NCBI GenBank assembly: GCA_013139435.1
Contig: WTAW01000105.1
Span: 1 to 5,340, forward strand
DNA length: 5,340 nucleotides
Source of the DNA: Candidatus Aminicenantota bacterium
GTDB lineage: Bacteria; Acidobacteriota; Aminicenantia; Aminicenantales; Aminicenantaceae
Direction: 5' to 3'
The notes beneath the pieces are model-generated. The model did no database searches. It was not told the DNA's origin and saw only the letters and a list, made by a program, of their open reading frames with translations. Below, one piece after another: positions 1 to 5,340 of the stretch. Position 1 is the stretch's first letter. Every line of letters begins with the position of its first letter. Both the position numbers and the translations under genes were made by a program.

Positions 1-662
1 TCTTTGCGGAGTTTTTTGAGGGCAGAAATCAACTGACCCACCAATTCTTCGACGCCTATCCCCTTAAGTGCAGAAACGGTGAAAGTTTTAAGAGAAGGAT
101 TGACCTCTTGAGCTTCTTTTATTGCCCCTTGGATATCGAAAGGTACTAGGGGCACTAAGTCGGTCTTTGTGATGATCATCCAATCGGATGTGGTGAATGC
201 TTTCGGATATTTTTTGGGCTTGTCATCGCCCTCAGGAGTGGAGAGCAGGACGCACCGGATGTTCTCACCCAGGTCATAGCTGGCGGGGCAGACAAGGTTT
301 CCCACGTTTTCGATAAAGAGGAAATCGAGGTCAGGGGGAATCTCTGGGAAGAGCTTGGCGACCATCTTGGCTTCAAGATGGCAGGCGCCTCCTGTGATGA
401 TCTGCCACGCGGGAATTCCCTTGGCACGGATGCGTTCCGCGTCCCTCTCTGTCTCGATGTCGCCTTCGCTCACAGCCATCTTATGATCGGGTGTCAAACG
501 TTCAGCAATGCTCTCCAACAGAGAGGTTTTGCCCGCACCCGGCGAGCTCATGAGGTTGACTGTCAGGATGCCCTTCTGACTCAGTTTTTCACGAATATCT
601 GCGGCAATTTTTTTATTGGATCCGAGGAGATCTTCCAGTACAAGAATTTCCTTTTTTGTCAT
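1..662 (-). CDS. hypB: HypB, hydrogenase nickel incorporation GTPase (3' end cut by window edge)
   Basis: HypB is a cytoplasmic SIMIBI-class GTPase that, with HypA, delivers nickel to the [NiFe] hydrogenase large subunit precursor. The frame is open from an ATG at 662 to the left edge, giving 220 residues with no stop seen; this is about full family length, so only a few residues are probably missing. Visible motifs are the P-loop (SPGAGKTS, residues 40-47), the switch-like EGD..TERDAERI stretch (66-78), the metal-site Cys94-His95 in GGACHLEA, the second metal-site Cys125 in NLVCPA, and the G4 motif TKTD (165-168). The Cys-His and Cys spacing matches the HypB G-domain metal site. There is no N-terminal CxxCGC nickel motif and no histidine-rich stretch, so it is the short form without obvious nickel storage. 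Its ATG overlaps the protease stop by 4 nt (ATGA), with a purine-rich GGAAGAG just upstream, which fixes the start and suggests translational coupling. Confidence 0.95.
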   Translation of the reverse strand, partial: MTKKEILVLEDLLGSNKKIAADIREKLSQKGILTVNLMSSPGAGKTSLLESIAERLTPDHKMAVSEGDIETERDAERIRAKGIPAWQIITGGACHLEAKMVAKLFPEIPPDLDFLFIENVGNLVCPASYDLGENIRCVLLSTPEGDDKPKKYPKAFTTSDWMIITKTDLVPLVPFDIQGAIKEAQEVNPSLKTFTVSALKGIGVEELVGQLISALKKLRK

Positions 663-1153
663 TTCTCTTCCAGAAATTCCTTCAGTTTCTGAATAATTTC
701 GGGAATGGCTTTGGTCATTTCAGGCGTCAAACCTTCCCCCATATTGTACATGTTTTTTGCCTCGACGGCGATAATGTCGATCTTTGACGGCACCTTGAGT
801 CCCAGCTTTCTGCCGATATCAATAGCCTGTGGAATGGAGACGTAATGAGGAGAGGGGCCCGGGATGTACCTGAGATCGCTGTGCTTGAGGGTGGAAATCT
901 TCCCTGTAAGCGGATTCTCTCTTTTGATTGTGTCTATGATGATTAGCCGGTCATAGCCAATGACCACATCGAGTAGTTTAAATCCCGTGAGCGAACATTC
1001 TTCGATGTCAACGTCCGCTAAGTAATGGGAAAATTCCTTTTTTAGCTCGGGGTCGCTCTTTAGCTTCTGGACCACGGCAATACCGACGCCATCATCGCCG
1101 TACAATTCGTTTCCCAAACCAAGAACCAGCGTTTTTATCTTTATTTTATGCAT
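659..1153 (-). CDS. [NiFe] hydrogenase maturation protease (HycI/HoxM/FrhD family)
   Basis: This endopeptidase removes the C-terminal peptide of the nickel-loaded hydrogenase large subunit, here most likely MvhA encoded just upstream. With the ATG at 1153 it is 164 residues, typical for the family. The N-terminal VLGLGNELYGDDGVG block (10-24) is the family signature. By analogy with HybD/HycI the nickel-sensing ligands are Glu16, Asp74 (in LIIIDTIK) and His103 (in SPHYVSIPQ); this mapping is inferred from motif position. The frame is open further upstream to a GTG at 1258 (199 residues), but those extra 35 residues precede the conserved core, look unlike the family and have no ribosome site, so the ATG is preferred. 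The ribosome site before this ATG is weak (AAAGTGA). The stop overlaps the hypB start by 4 nt. The best-matching named homologue cannot be decided here, so no symbol is given. Confidence 0.9.
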   Translation of the reverse strand: MHKIKIKTLVLGLGNELYGDDGVGIAVVQKLKSDPELKKEFSHYLADVDIEECSLTGFKLLDVVIGYDRLIIIDTIKRENPLTGKISTLKHSDLRYIPGPSPHYVSIPQAIDIGRKLGLKVPSKIDIIAVEAKNMYNMGEGLTPEMTKAIPEIIQKLKEFLEEK

Positions 1154-1286
1154 TTTAGCATCACTTTTCAAGGGATCAAAGGAACGAAGATACACATAGG
1201 AAAAGGCCCGCTCCTCGAGCGGACTCTCAGCTATTTTTTTACTTTGCGAATCCGTCACTAGCCGAACGACAACGGACCGAACGGAT
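1154..1286 (-). other. 133-bp gap between mvhA and the protease gene
   Basis: This is the largest non-coding stretch if the protease starts at 1153. On the transcribed strand it holds a 7-bp inverted repeat (arms at 1281-1287 and 1249-1255, 25-nt spacer, one arm touching the mvhA stop), a direct repeat of CGTTCGG 15 nt apart (1277-1283 and 1262-1268), and the hairpin at 1208-1222. No promoter with both boxes was recognised. If translation begins at the GTG at 1258 instead, most of this stretch is coding. Confidence 0.5.
1208..1222 (-). terminator. Small GC-rich hairpin with short T run; possible weak terminator or processing site
   Basis: The transcribed strand reads CCGCTC-GAG-GAGCGG, a perfect 6-bp stem with a 3-nt loop, then GCC, TTTT and CC. 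The stem is GC-rich but short and the T run is only four bases, so complete termination is unlikely. It lies between the structural genes and the maturation genes, where partial termination or an mRNA processing boundary would lower protease and HypB output relative to the hydrogenase subunits. That role is inferred from position only. It could also be chance, or coding sequence if the upstream GTG is used. Confidence 0.3.
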
Positions 1287-2747
1287 TTATCTTTTCAGTT
1301 TTTCGACAAGTTCTCCGTTATAATCGTAGATCTTTAGCTCAAGAGGCATGTCACCGGGAAGACAGTGTGTGCCGCACGCATGGCAGGGGTCATAGGGCCG
1401 AAAGGCCATTTCTGTCATGTTCAACAATCCTTCGGAGACGTTTCCGCCCTTGATAAAGGCCTTGGCCGCTTTCTCGATGGACATGTTGATGGCAGCGGCA
1501 TTGTTCACTGTGGCAACGATGAGGTTGGCTTCCACCATGATCCCTCTTGAATCTGTTTTGTAATGGTGGATGAGCGTTCCTCTCGGAGCTTCGACGATCC
1601 CCACGCCTTCATTGGGAGTTTCTGTGGGGAGGTTGCGGATATCCGGGTCTGTTATGGTTTTGTCTTCCAGGAGATCCTTCATGGCTTCGGCTGCCTGGAG
1701 AGTCTCAATGAGGCGAGCCCAATGATAGGCCAGAGTGTTGTGGACAGGCTTTCCGCCGAGCGTCTCGTACATTTTCTCATAGTGCTCTTGGGCGAGGGGT
1801 GTAGCCATGCCGTCTGAAGCGTTCAAGCGGGCTAGCGGAGCAACGCGAAAGACGCCGCTCTCTTTGCCCTCAGTGAAGCCTTTCCAACCGACCTTTTTCA
1901 GGAAGGGGAACTTGACGTAGCTCCAGGATTCCACATGTTCGGAGATGTGTTCCAGGTATTCGGACGGGCTGAATTTACAGAATTCGTTCCCTTCGGGGTC
2001 GACCACGCGGACTTTTCCATCGTAGAAGTCGACTTTGTTGTTATCGTCTACCAATCCCATGTAGTAAGTTACGATCTTGTAGGCATCCCCGACTACGAGA
2101 TCCACATATTCTTTATTTTTGAGAACGACGTCGTCAAAGATCTGGAGTGCAAACTGGGCAAACTCGACGGAAGAGTTGGCTGTCTTCAAAAATTCGACCC
2201 GATGTTCTTCATCCAACCCTTTGGAAACTCCGCCTGCGATTCCACAGATGGGGTGGATGACTTTTCCGCCCAAGTAGTTGATGATGTCTCGGGCTTCTCT
2301 TCTGGCTTGGATGACTTTGCCTCCGACTTCAAGACCGACTACTCCGATTACGCCTAAGATATTCCTGTCTGCAGCAGGAGCTGTCGGACCTACGACAAAA
2401 TCGGGTCCACCCAGGAAAAAGAAGTGAAGAGTGTGATCTTCAAACTGGAATGCGTTGTAGATGAGCCTTCTTATTTTTTCGGCAGTGGGAGTTGGCTTGA
2501 CATTGAAAACAGCATCATTGGCTTTTGTGGAGCACATGTGGTGTGTTGTCGGGCAGACACCGCAGATCCGTGGGGTGATCCGGGGCATTTCTTCCACAGG
2601 ACGTCCCACGGCGAACTGTTCGAATCCTCTGAGTTCTGGAATTTGAAGAATAGCTCGATCCACATCTCCTTTATCATCCAGGAAGATCTCGATCTTGCCA
2701 TGACCTTCGAGCCGTGTGATCGGATCAATTGTGATTCGTTTGCTCAT
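1287..2747 (-). CDS. mvhA: [NiFe] hydrogenase large subunit, MvhA type (group 3c, F420-non-reducing)
   Basis: This catalytic subunit splits or forms H2 at the Ni-Fe(CN)2CO centre of a cytoplasmic hydrogenase. It has 486 residues, usual for the family. The N-terminus has the large-subunit signature IDPITRLEGHG (7-17). The L1 motif RICGVCPTTHHM (60-71) supplies Cys62 and Cys65, and the C-terminal L2 motif DPCHACGTH (453-461) supplies Cys455 and Cys458, completing the four nickel ligands; all are cysteine, none is selenocysteine. A 25-residue tail follows His461, as expected for a precursor cut after the L2 histidine by the maturation protease, whose gene is next downstream. There is no signal peptide, which fits a soluble Mvh-type enzyme. 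The start ATG overlaps the mvhG stop (ATGA) and is preceded by TGGAGG seven bases upstream. The group 3c call rests on the neighbouring mvhG, mvhD and hdrA as well as on the protein itself. Confidence 0.97.
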   Translation of the reverse strand: MSKRITIDPITRLEGHGKIEIFLDDKGDVDRAILQIPELRGFEQFAVGRPVEEMPRITPRICGVCPTTHHMCSTKANDAVFNVKPTPTAEKIRRLIYNAFQFEDHTLHFFFLGGPDFVVGPTAPAADRNILGVIGVVGLEVGGKVIQARREARDIINYLGGKVIHPICGIAGGVSKGLDEEHRVEFLKTANSSVEFAQFALQIFDDVVLKNKEYVDLVVGDAYKIVTYYMGLVDDNNKVDFYDGKVRVVDPEGNEFCKFSPSEYLEHISEHVESWSYVKFPFLKKVGWKGFTEGKESGVFRVAPLARLNASDGMATPLAQEHYEKMYETLGGKPVHNTLAYHWARLIETLQAAEAMKDLLEDKTITDPDIRNLPTETPNEGVGIVEAPRGTLIHHYKTDSRGIMVEANLIVATVNNAAAINMSIEKAAKAFIKGGNVSEGLLNMTEMAFRPYDPCHACGTHCLPGDMPLELKIYDYNGELVEKLKR

Positions 2748-3727
2748 TTTATGGCCTCCATTCGTTTGCGTCGCAGGATCGATGAGGGCAGGCTGAATCG
2801 ATAGAACGTGCCTGCCGGGTCAACGATTGTATCGACGAGTTTTTCAATCTCTTTCTCATCGTTTGTATCTAAAATTGATGCCAGGGCTGAAAGGAACTTA
2901 GCGCCCTGGTCATAGACCTGGTCTGTGGGTCCGAAACAGCCGCGGCAGGGCATGTTCCCGATGATACAACGTTCACCGCAGCCCGTTCGTGTGGCCGGAC
3001 CCATGCAGATGATGCCTTGGGCCAGGAAACATTTTTCGGGATCGATCAGGATTTCCCAAGGTCTTTTGATCTCGGTCATCAACATTTTTTCTGGCTTGCT
3101 ATCATTCCTGTCGCAGTCGTCACAGAGTGACTTGTTCGGGGACAAGACAGATCCCTTCGGAGGGAGCTTCCCCTCGAGGATGGCCAAGATGGCATTCATG
3201 ATCAGGTCCCGAGGAGGGGCACAACCAGGAAGATAGTAATCCACATCGATCACTTGGTCTAATGTATAGACTGTATCGTAAAATCTGGGCAGAGTTAACT
3301 CTTTGCCGTCTTCCAGGACGGTTTTTTCTAGCGGAACAACTCCATCAGGATTGTCTGTAGAGGGAGTCGTATGATAGGCTCTGTTGAAGATGGTCTCTTT
3401 GTTCCAGAAGTTACCCAATCCCGGAATCCCTCCGAGATGAGAGCAGCTCCCATGGGCCACGATTAGCTGGCACTTTCTTCTCAGGAGTTCAACCATTTCC
3501 TGTTGTTCAGACAGTCTGATGGCGCCGTTGATGAAACCCACAGCGATGGATCCATCCTCCATGGCTTCTACGTCTTTTTTCTTGAAGTCTAACGCAACGG
3601 GCCAGAATACGATATCCACGGCTTCGACAACTTTGAGAAGATCCTCGGCGAGGTCAATGATAGACTCCTCGCAGCCCCCACACGAGGAACACCAATAAAA
3701 TGCAACCTTAGGCTTCTCTGTGCTCAT
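2744..3727 (-). CDS. mvhG: [NiFe] hydrogenase small subunit, MvhG type
   Basis: MvhG carries electrons from the Ni-Fe site of MvhA through three iron-sulfur clusters to MvhD. The protein has 327 residues and no Tat signal, consistent with a cytoplasmic group 3 enzyme. The N-terminal CSSCGGCEE (13-21) provides Cys16 and Cys19, which with Cys95 (HGSCSHLGG) and Cys169 (YLPGCAPP) form the proximal-cluster set. The C-terminal half has Cys202, 205, 233, 241, 250, 254, 261 and 264 (LCDDC, EKC, ICMGP, GCGERC, CRGCFGP), enough for two further [4Fe-4S] clusters. Cys13 and Cys86 are extra. The cluster assignment follows known small subunits and is inferred. The gene starts 20 nt inside the end of mvhD, with TGGAGG five bases before the ATG, and ends in a 4-nt overlap with mvhA, so all three subunits are probably made by coupled translation. 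Confidence 0.96.
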   Translation of the reverse strand: MSTEKPKVAFYWCSSCGGCEESIIDLAEDLLKVVEAVDIVFWPVALDFKKKDVEAMEDGSIAVGFINGAIRLSEQQEMVELLRRKCQLIVAHGSCSHLGGIPGLGNFWNKETIFNRAYHTTPSTDNPDGVVPLEKTVLEDGKELTLPRFYDTVYTLDQVIDVDYYLPGCAPPRDLIMNAILAILEGKLPPKGSVLSPNKSLCDDCDRNDSKPEKMLMTEIKRPWEILIDPEKCFLAQGIICMGPATRTGCGERCIIGNMPCRGCFGPTDQVYDQGAKFLSALASILDTNDEKEIEKLVDTIVDPAGTFYRFSLPSSILRRKRMEAIK

Positions 3728-4148
3728 TCACGCCTCCATTCCAGTTTAAAGGTCCTAACTGTTTTATTTCTTCTGTGAATTCATCGCAGACTTTCTGAAA
3801 TTTGGCTCCTTCGGCAGCTGAGACCCATTCCAATCGGAATCGCTCTTTTTCGATGCCTAATTGTTCCAACAATTTTGTAAGGAGCCTATGCCTTCTCAGA
3901 GCGTTATAGTTGCCTTCTTGGTAGTGGCAATCTCCTGGATGGCATCCGGAAATCAAGACGCCGTCTGCGCCTTCCTTGAATGCCTTCAACACAAATTGAG
4001 GGTCGACCCGACCACTGCACATGACACGGATAATGCGCATATTCGGCGCATATGTCATGCGAGCCGTTCCAGCGAGGTCGGCACCTGTATAGGAGCACCA
4101 TGTACACAAGAAGCCAACTAATTTGGGATTAAAAGTTTCACTACTCAT
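3708..4148 (-). CDS. mvhD: MvhD, [2Fe-2S] electron-transfer subunit linking hydrogenase to HdrA
   Basis: MvhD (FlpD family) is the small iron-sulfur subunit that docks the MvhAG hydrogenase onto HdrA and passes electrons to it. The protein has 146 residues, close to family length. Conserved cysteines lie in FLCTWCSY (Cys15, Cys18), VMCSGRVD (Cys44) and SGCHPGDCHY (Cys69, Cys74); these blocks are diagnostic of the family, and they include the [2Fe-2S] ligands. Cys121 lies outside them. The start is well defined: ATG at 4148 with GAGGAGG six bases upstream. It is a separate gene here, not fused to hdrA as happens in some organisms. Its 3' end overlaps mvhG by 20 nt, and hdrA ends 88 bp upstream. 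Confidence 0.95.
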   Translation of the reverse strand: MSSETFNPKLVGFLCTWCSYTGADLAGTARMTYAPNMRIIRVMCSGRVDPQFVLKAFKEGADGVLISGCHPGDCHYQEGNYNALRRHRLLTKLLEQLGIEKERFRLEWVSAAEGAKFQKVCDEFTEEIKQLGPLNWNGGVNEHREA

Positions 4149-4154
4149 AGTTGG

Positions 4155-4161
4155 CCTCCTC
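4155..4161 (-). promoter_or_regulatory. Strong ribosome binding site of mvhD
   Basis: The transcribed strand reads GAGGAGG with six bases to the ATG at 4148. It is the best ribosome site in the window and fixes the mvhD start. It lies in the 88-bp gap after hdrA, so mvhD translation need not depend on ribosomes arriving from hdrA. Confidence 0.85.
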
Positions 4162-4198
4162 TTGTATGATTTTTGTTATTTTCCAAAGCAAACCGGAC

Positions 4199-4227
4199 AT
4201 TATACCGAAACGATCCTTGACTTGCTA
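4199..4227 (-). promoter_or_regulatory. Possible internal promoter before mvhD
   Basis: The 88-bp gap between hdrA and mvhD contains a perfect TATAAT (4204-4199 on the minus strand). At the ideal 17-bp spacing the -35 position is TAGCAA, only three of six matches to TTGACA. Transcription would start near 4192 and leave a leader of about 44 nt before mvhD, containing its strong ribosome site. This could let mvhDGA and the maturation genes be expressed separately from hdrA. A TATAAT can arise by chance in AT-rich spacer DNA, so the call is tentative. Confidence 0.3.
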
Positions 4228-4236
4228 GAAAAATTT

Positions 4237-5340
4237 TCATTCGATGAATATTCCTTCGATCTCGGCAAAGATCTGTGCATCTCTGAAGTGCTTCTGCTGT
4301 GATGCGCCGCTGGGGCAGGCGGATACACAGGTTCCGCAGCCCTTACACAGGGCGTCGTTGATGACAGACACGCCCTTTTCCTTGTCATATGTGATGGCAG
4401 TGAAGGGACACAAGCTGATGCACAGCTGGCATCCCGCGCACAGTTCCTCATCGATTTCTGCTGTGATCGGCTCGAGCTCGAAGGTTCCCTTATCCGCCAG
4501 TGCCAGAGCTTCTGCAACGGCTGCTCCTGCTTGAGCGACTGTATCGGGAATGTCTTTCGGTGATTGGCATGCGCCGGCCAGGAATATCCCGTCAGAAAAG
4601 GTCGATGACGGAGCGAGCTTTCGATGTCTTTCAAGGAAGAACGTGTCCTGGCTGCAGGAGATGTTGAAGATCTTGGCGATTTCATTCTGATCGATGCCCG
4701 GCTCAAGCCCGGTGGCCAGGATGACCATGTCGACGGGGATGCGGCGGACGGCTCCGATGAGCGTGTCTTCCACGCGAATGATGAGTTTGTCCTCCTCATC
4801 GTCGGAAAGGGACATATCCGTGACTTCTGAGACGCGGCCTCTTATGAATTTTGTTCCTTCCTCTAAGACACGATGGTAGAATTCTTCATACCCTTTTCCG
4901 AAACAGCGCATGTCGATGTAGAAATCATAGACTGTCGCATCGGTCTTTTCATGGAGGAGATGAGCAAATTTCAGGGAATACATGCAGCAAACTCTGGAGC
5001 AGTATTCATTGTAATTCTCATCTCGAGAGCCCACACAGTGGACGATCCCGACAGATTTTGGCTCTTCACCGTTGGCGAGCTTGACCTTGCCTCCTGTGGG
5101 GCCTGAGGCATTGACCAGCGTTTCGAACTCTAATGCGGTGATGACGTTGGGAAATCTGCCATACCCATAGGCCGGAATTCGGCTGGCATCGAAGGATTTA
5201 AACCCTGATGCCAGGATCACCGTGCCCACTTCCCCTTCGATCTCTTCATCCTGAGCGTCATGGTCGATAGCTTCTTTGGGGCAGACTTTGGCACAGATCT
5301 TACATTCACCGGTCTGGAAATGGATACACGCGTCTTCATC
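4237..5340 (-). CDS. hdrA: HdrA, FAD and iron-sulfur electron-bifurcating subunit (5' part beyond the window)
   Basis: HdrA holds the FAD that bifurcates electrons in Hdr-Mvh complexes and has several [4Fe-4S] clusters. The frame is open to the right edge, so 367 C-terminal residues are visible; full HdrA proteins are usually around 650, so the N-terminal part including the first FAD-binding motif is missing. Numbering from the edge, Cys5, 13, 16 and 20 (ending CKICAKVCP) belong to the inserted ferredoxin domain. HCVGSRD followed by YCSRVCC (Cys102, 114, 118, 119) is the HdrA-specific cysteine set near the flavin. RCFGKGYEEFY and the FAD-contacting GIFLAGACQSPKDIPDTVAQA region (251-271) are family hallmarks. 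Two C-terminal 4Fe-4S motifs follow: CAGCQLCISLCP (301-312) and CKGCGTCVSACP (332-343). A GTG at 5229 opens a shorter frame but lies mid-domain and is not the start. Being first in line before mvhDGA supports the HdrA role over a generic FAD oxidoreductase. Confidence 0.95.
   Translation of the reverse strand, partial: DEDACIHFQTGECKICAKVCPKEAIDHDAQDEEIEGEVGTVILASGFKSFDASRIPAYGYGRFPNVITALEFETLVNASGPTGGKVKLANGEEPKSVGIVHCVGSRDENYNEYCSRVCCMYSLKFAHLLHEKTDATVYDFYIDMRCFGKGYEEFYHRVLEEGTKFIRGRVSEVTDMSLSDDEEDKLIIRVEDTLIGAVRRIPVDMVILATGLEPGIDQNEIAKIFNISCSQDTFFLERHRKLAPSSTFSDGIFLAGACQSPKDIPDTVAQAGAAVAEALALADKGTFELEPITAEIDEELCAGCQLCISLCPFTAITYDKEKGVSVINDALCKGCGTCVSACPSGASQQKHFRDAQIFAEIEGIFIE

Noticed and set aside
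378..692. Plus-strand open frame of 104 residues opposite hypB
   Set aside because: It is antisense to HypB P-loop and metal-site coding sequence and has no family resemblance.
1935..2357. Plus-strand open frame of 140 residues opposite mvhA
   Set aside because: It is the mirror of conserved mvhA codons, with low-complexity F/D/V-rich composition typical of antisense shadows.
2424..2804. Plus-strand open frame of 126 residues opposite mvhA and the mvhG end
   Set aside because: It lies antisense to confidently assigned hydrogenase genes, shows no recognisable domain, and is explained by codon bias of the opposite strand.
3291..3302. Perfect 12-bp palindrome AGAGTTAACTCT
   Set aside because: About one 12-bp palindrome is expected by chance in this length, and it sits inside mvhG coding sequence.
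4035..4053. Direct repeat of GCGCATAT, two copies 11 bp apart
   Set aside because: It lies inside mvhD and encodes conserved residues (TYAPNMRI), so it is a codon coincidence.
4236..4248. Hairpin TTCAT-CGA-ATGAA before a T run at the hdrA stop
   Set aside because: The stem is only five mostly A/T pairs and overlaps the stop codon; it is too weak for an intrinsic terminator.
4200..4799. Minus-strand open frame of 199 residues overlapping hdrA in another frame
   Set aside because: The hdrA frame there encodes two intact ferredoxin motifs; this frame is S/R/P-rich with no motif.
4237..5229. Shorter hdrA beginning at the GTG at 5229
   Set aside because: The frame continues upstream to the window edge with a conserved HdrA ferredoxin motif, so the GTG is internal.

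Overview
The window is one tightly packed gene cluster, entirely on the minus strand. In transcription order (right to left) it reads: hdrA (3' part only, entering from the right edge), mvhD, mvhG, mvhA, a hydrogenase maturation protease, and hypB (running to the left edge). No plus-strand gene, RNA gene, mobile element or CRISPR array could be supported.

The first four genes encode an HdrA-MvhDGA module: a group 3c-type [NiFe] hydrogenase (MvhA large subunit, MvhG small subunit), the small [2Fe-2S] linker MvhD, and the FAD/iron-sulfur protein HdrA. In the characterised methanogen complex, H2 is oxidised at MvhA, electrons pass through the MvhG clusters and MvhD to HdrA, and the HdrA flavin splits them between ferredoxin and HdrBC. 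All metal-binding cysteines expected in the visible parts are present, so the complex looks functional. HdrB and HdrC are not in the window. The last two genes supply hydrogenase maturation: the protease that trims the MvhA C-terminus after nickel insertion, and the nickel-delivering GTPase HypB.

Spacing supports one operon. There are ATGA start/stop overlaps at mvhG/mvhA and protease/hypB, and a 20-nt overlap at mvhD/mvhG. The only gaps are 88 bp (hdrA to mvhD), which holds a TATAAT box, and 133 bp (mvhA to protease, with the preferred ATG start), which holds a small hairpin.

The organism is a strict anaerobe using H2 metabolism. Base composition is roughly balanced, GGAGG-type ribosome sites are strong, and the content (hdrA-mvhDGA plus maturation genes) resembles sulfate-reducing or syntrophic bacteria such as Desulfobacterota. 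This assignment is an inference; a methanogen or another anaerobic lineage cannot be excluded from this sequence alone.
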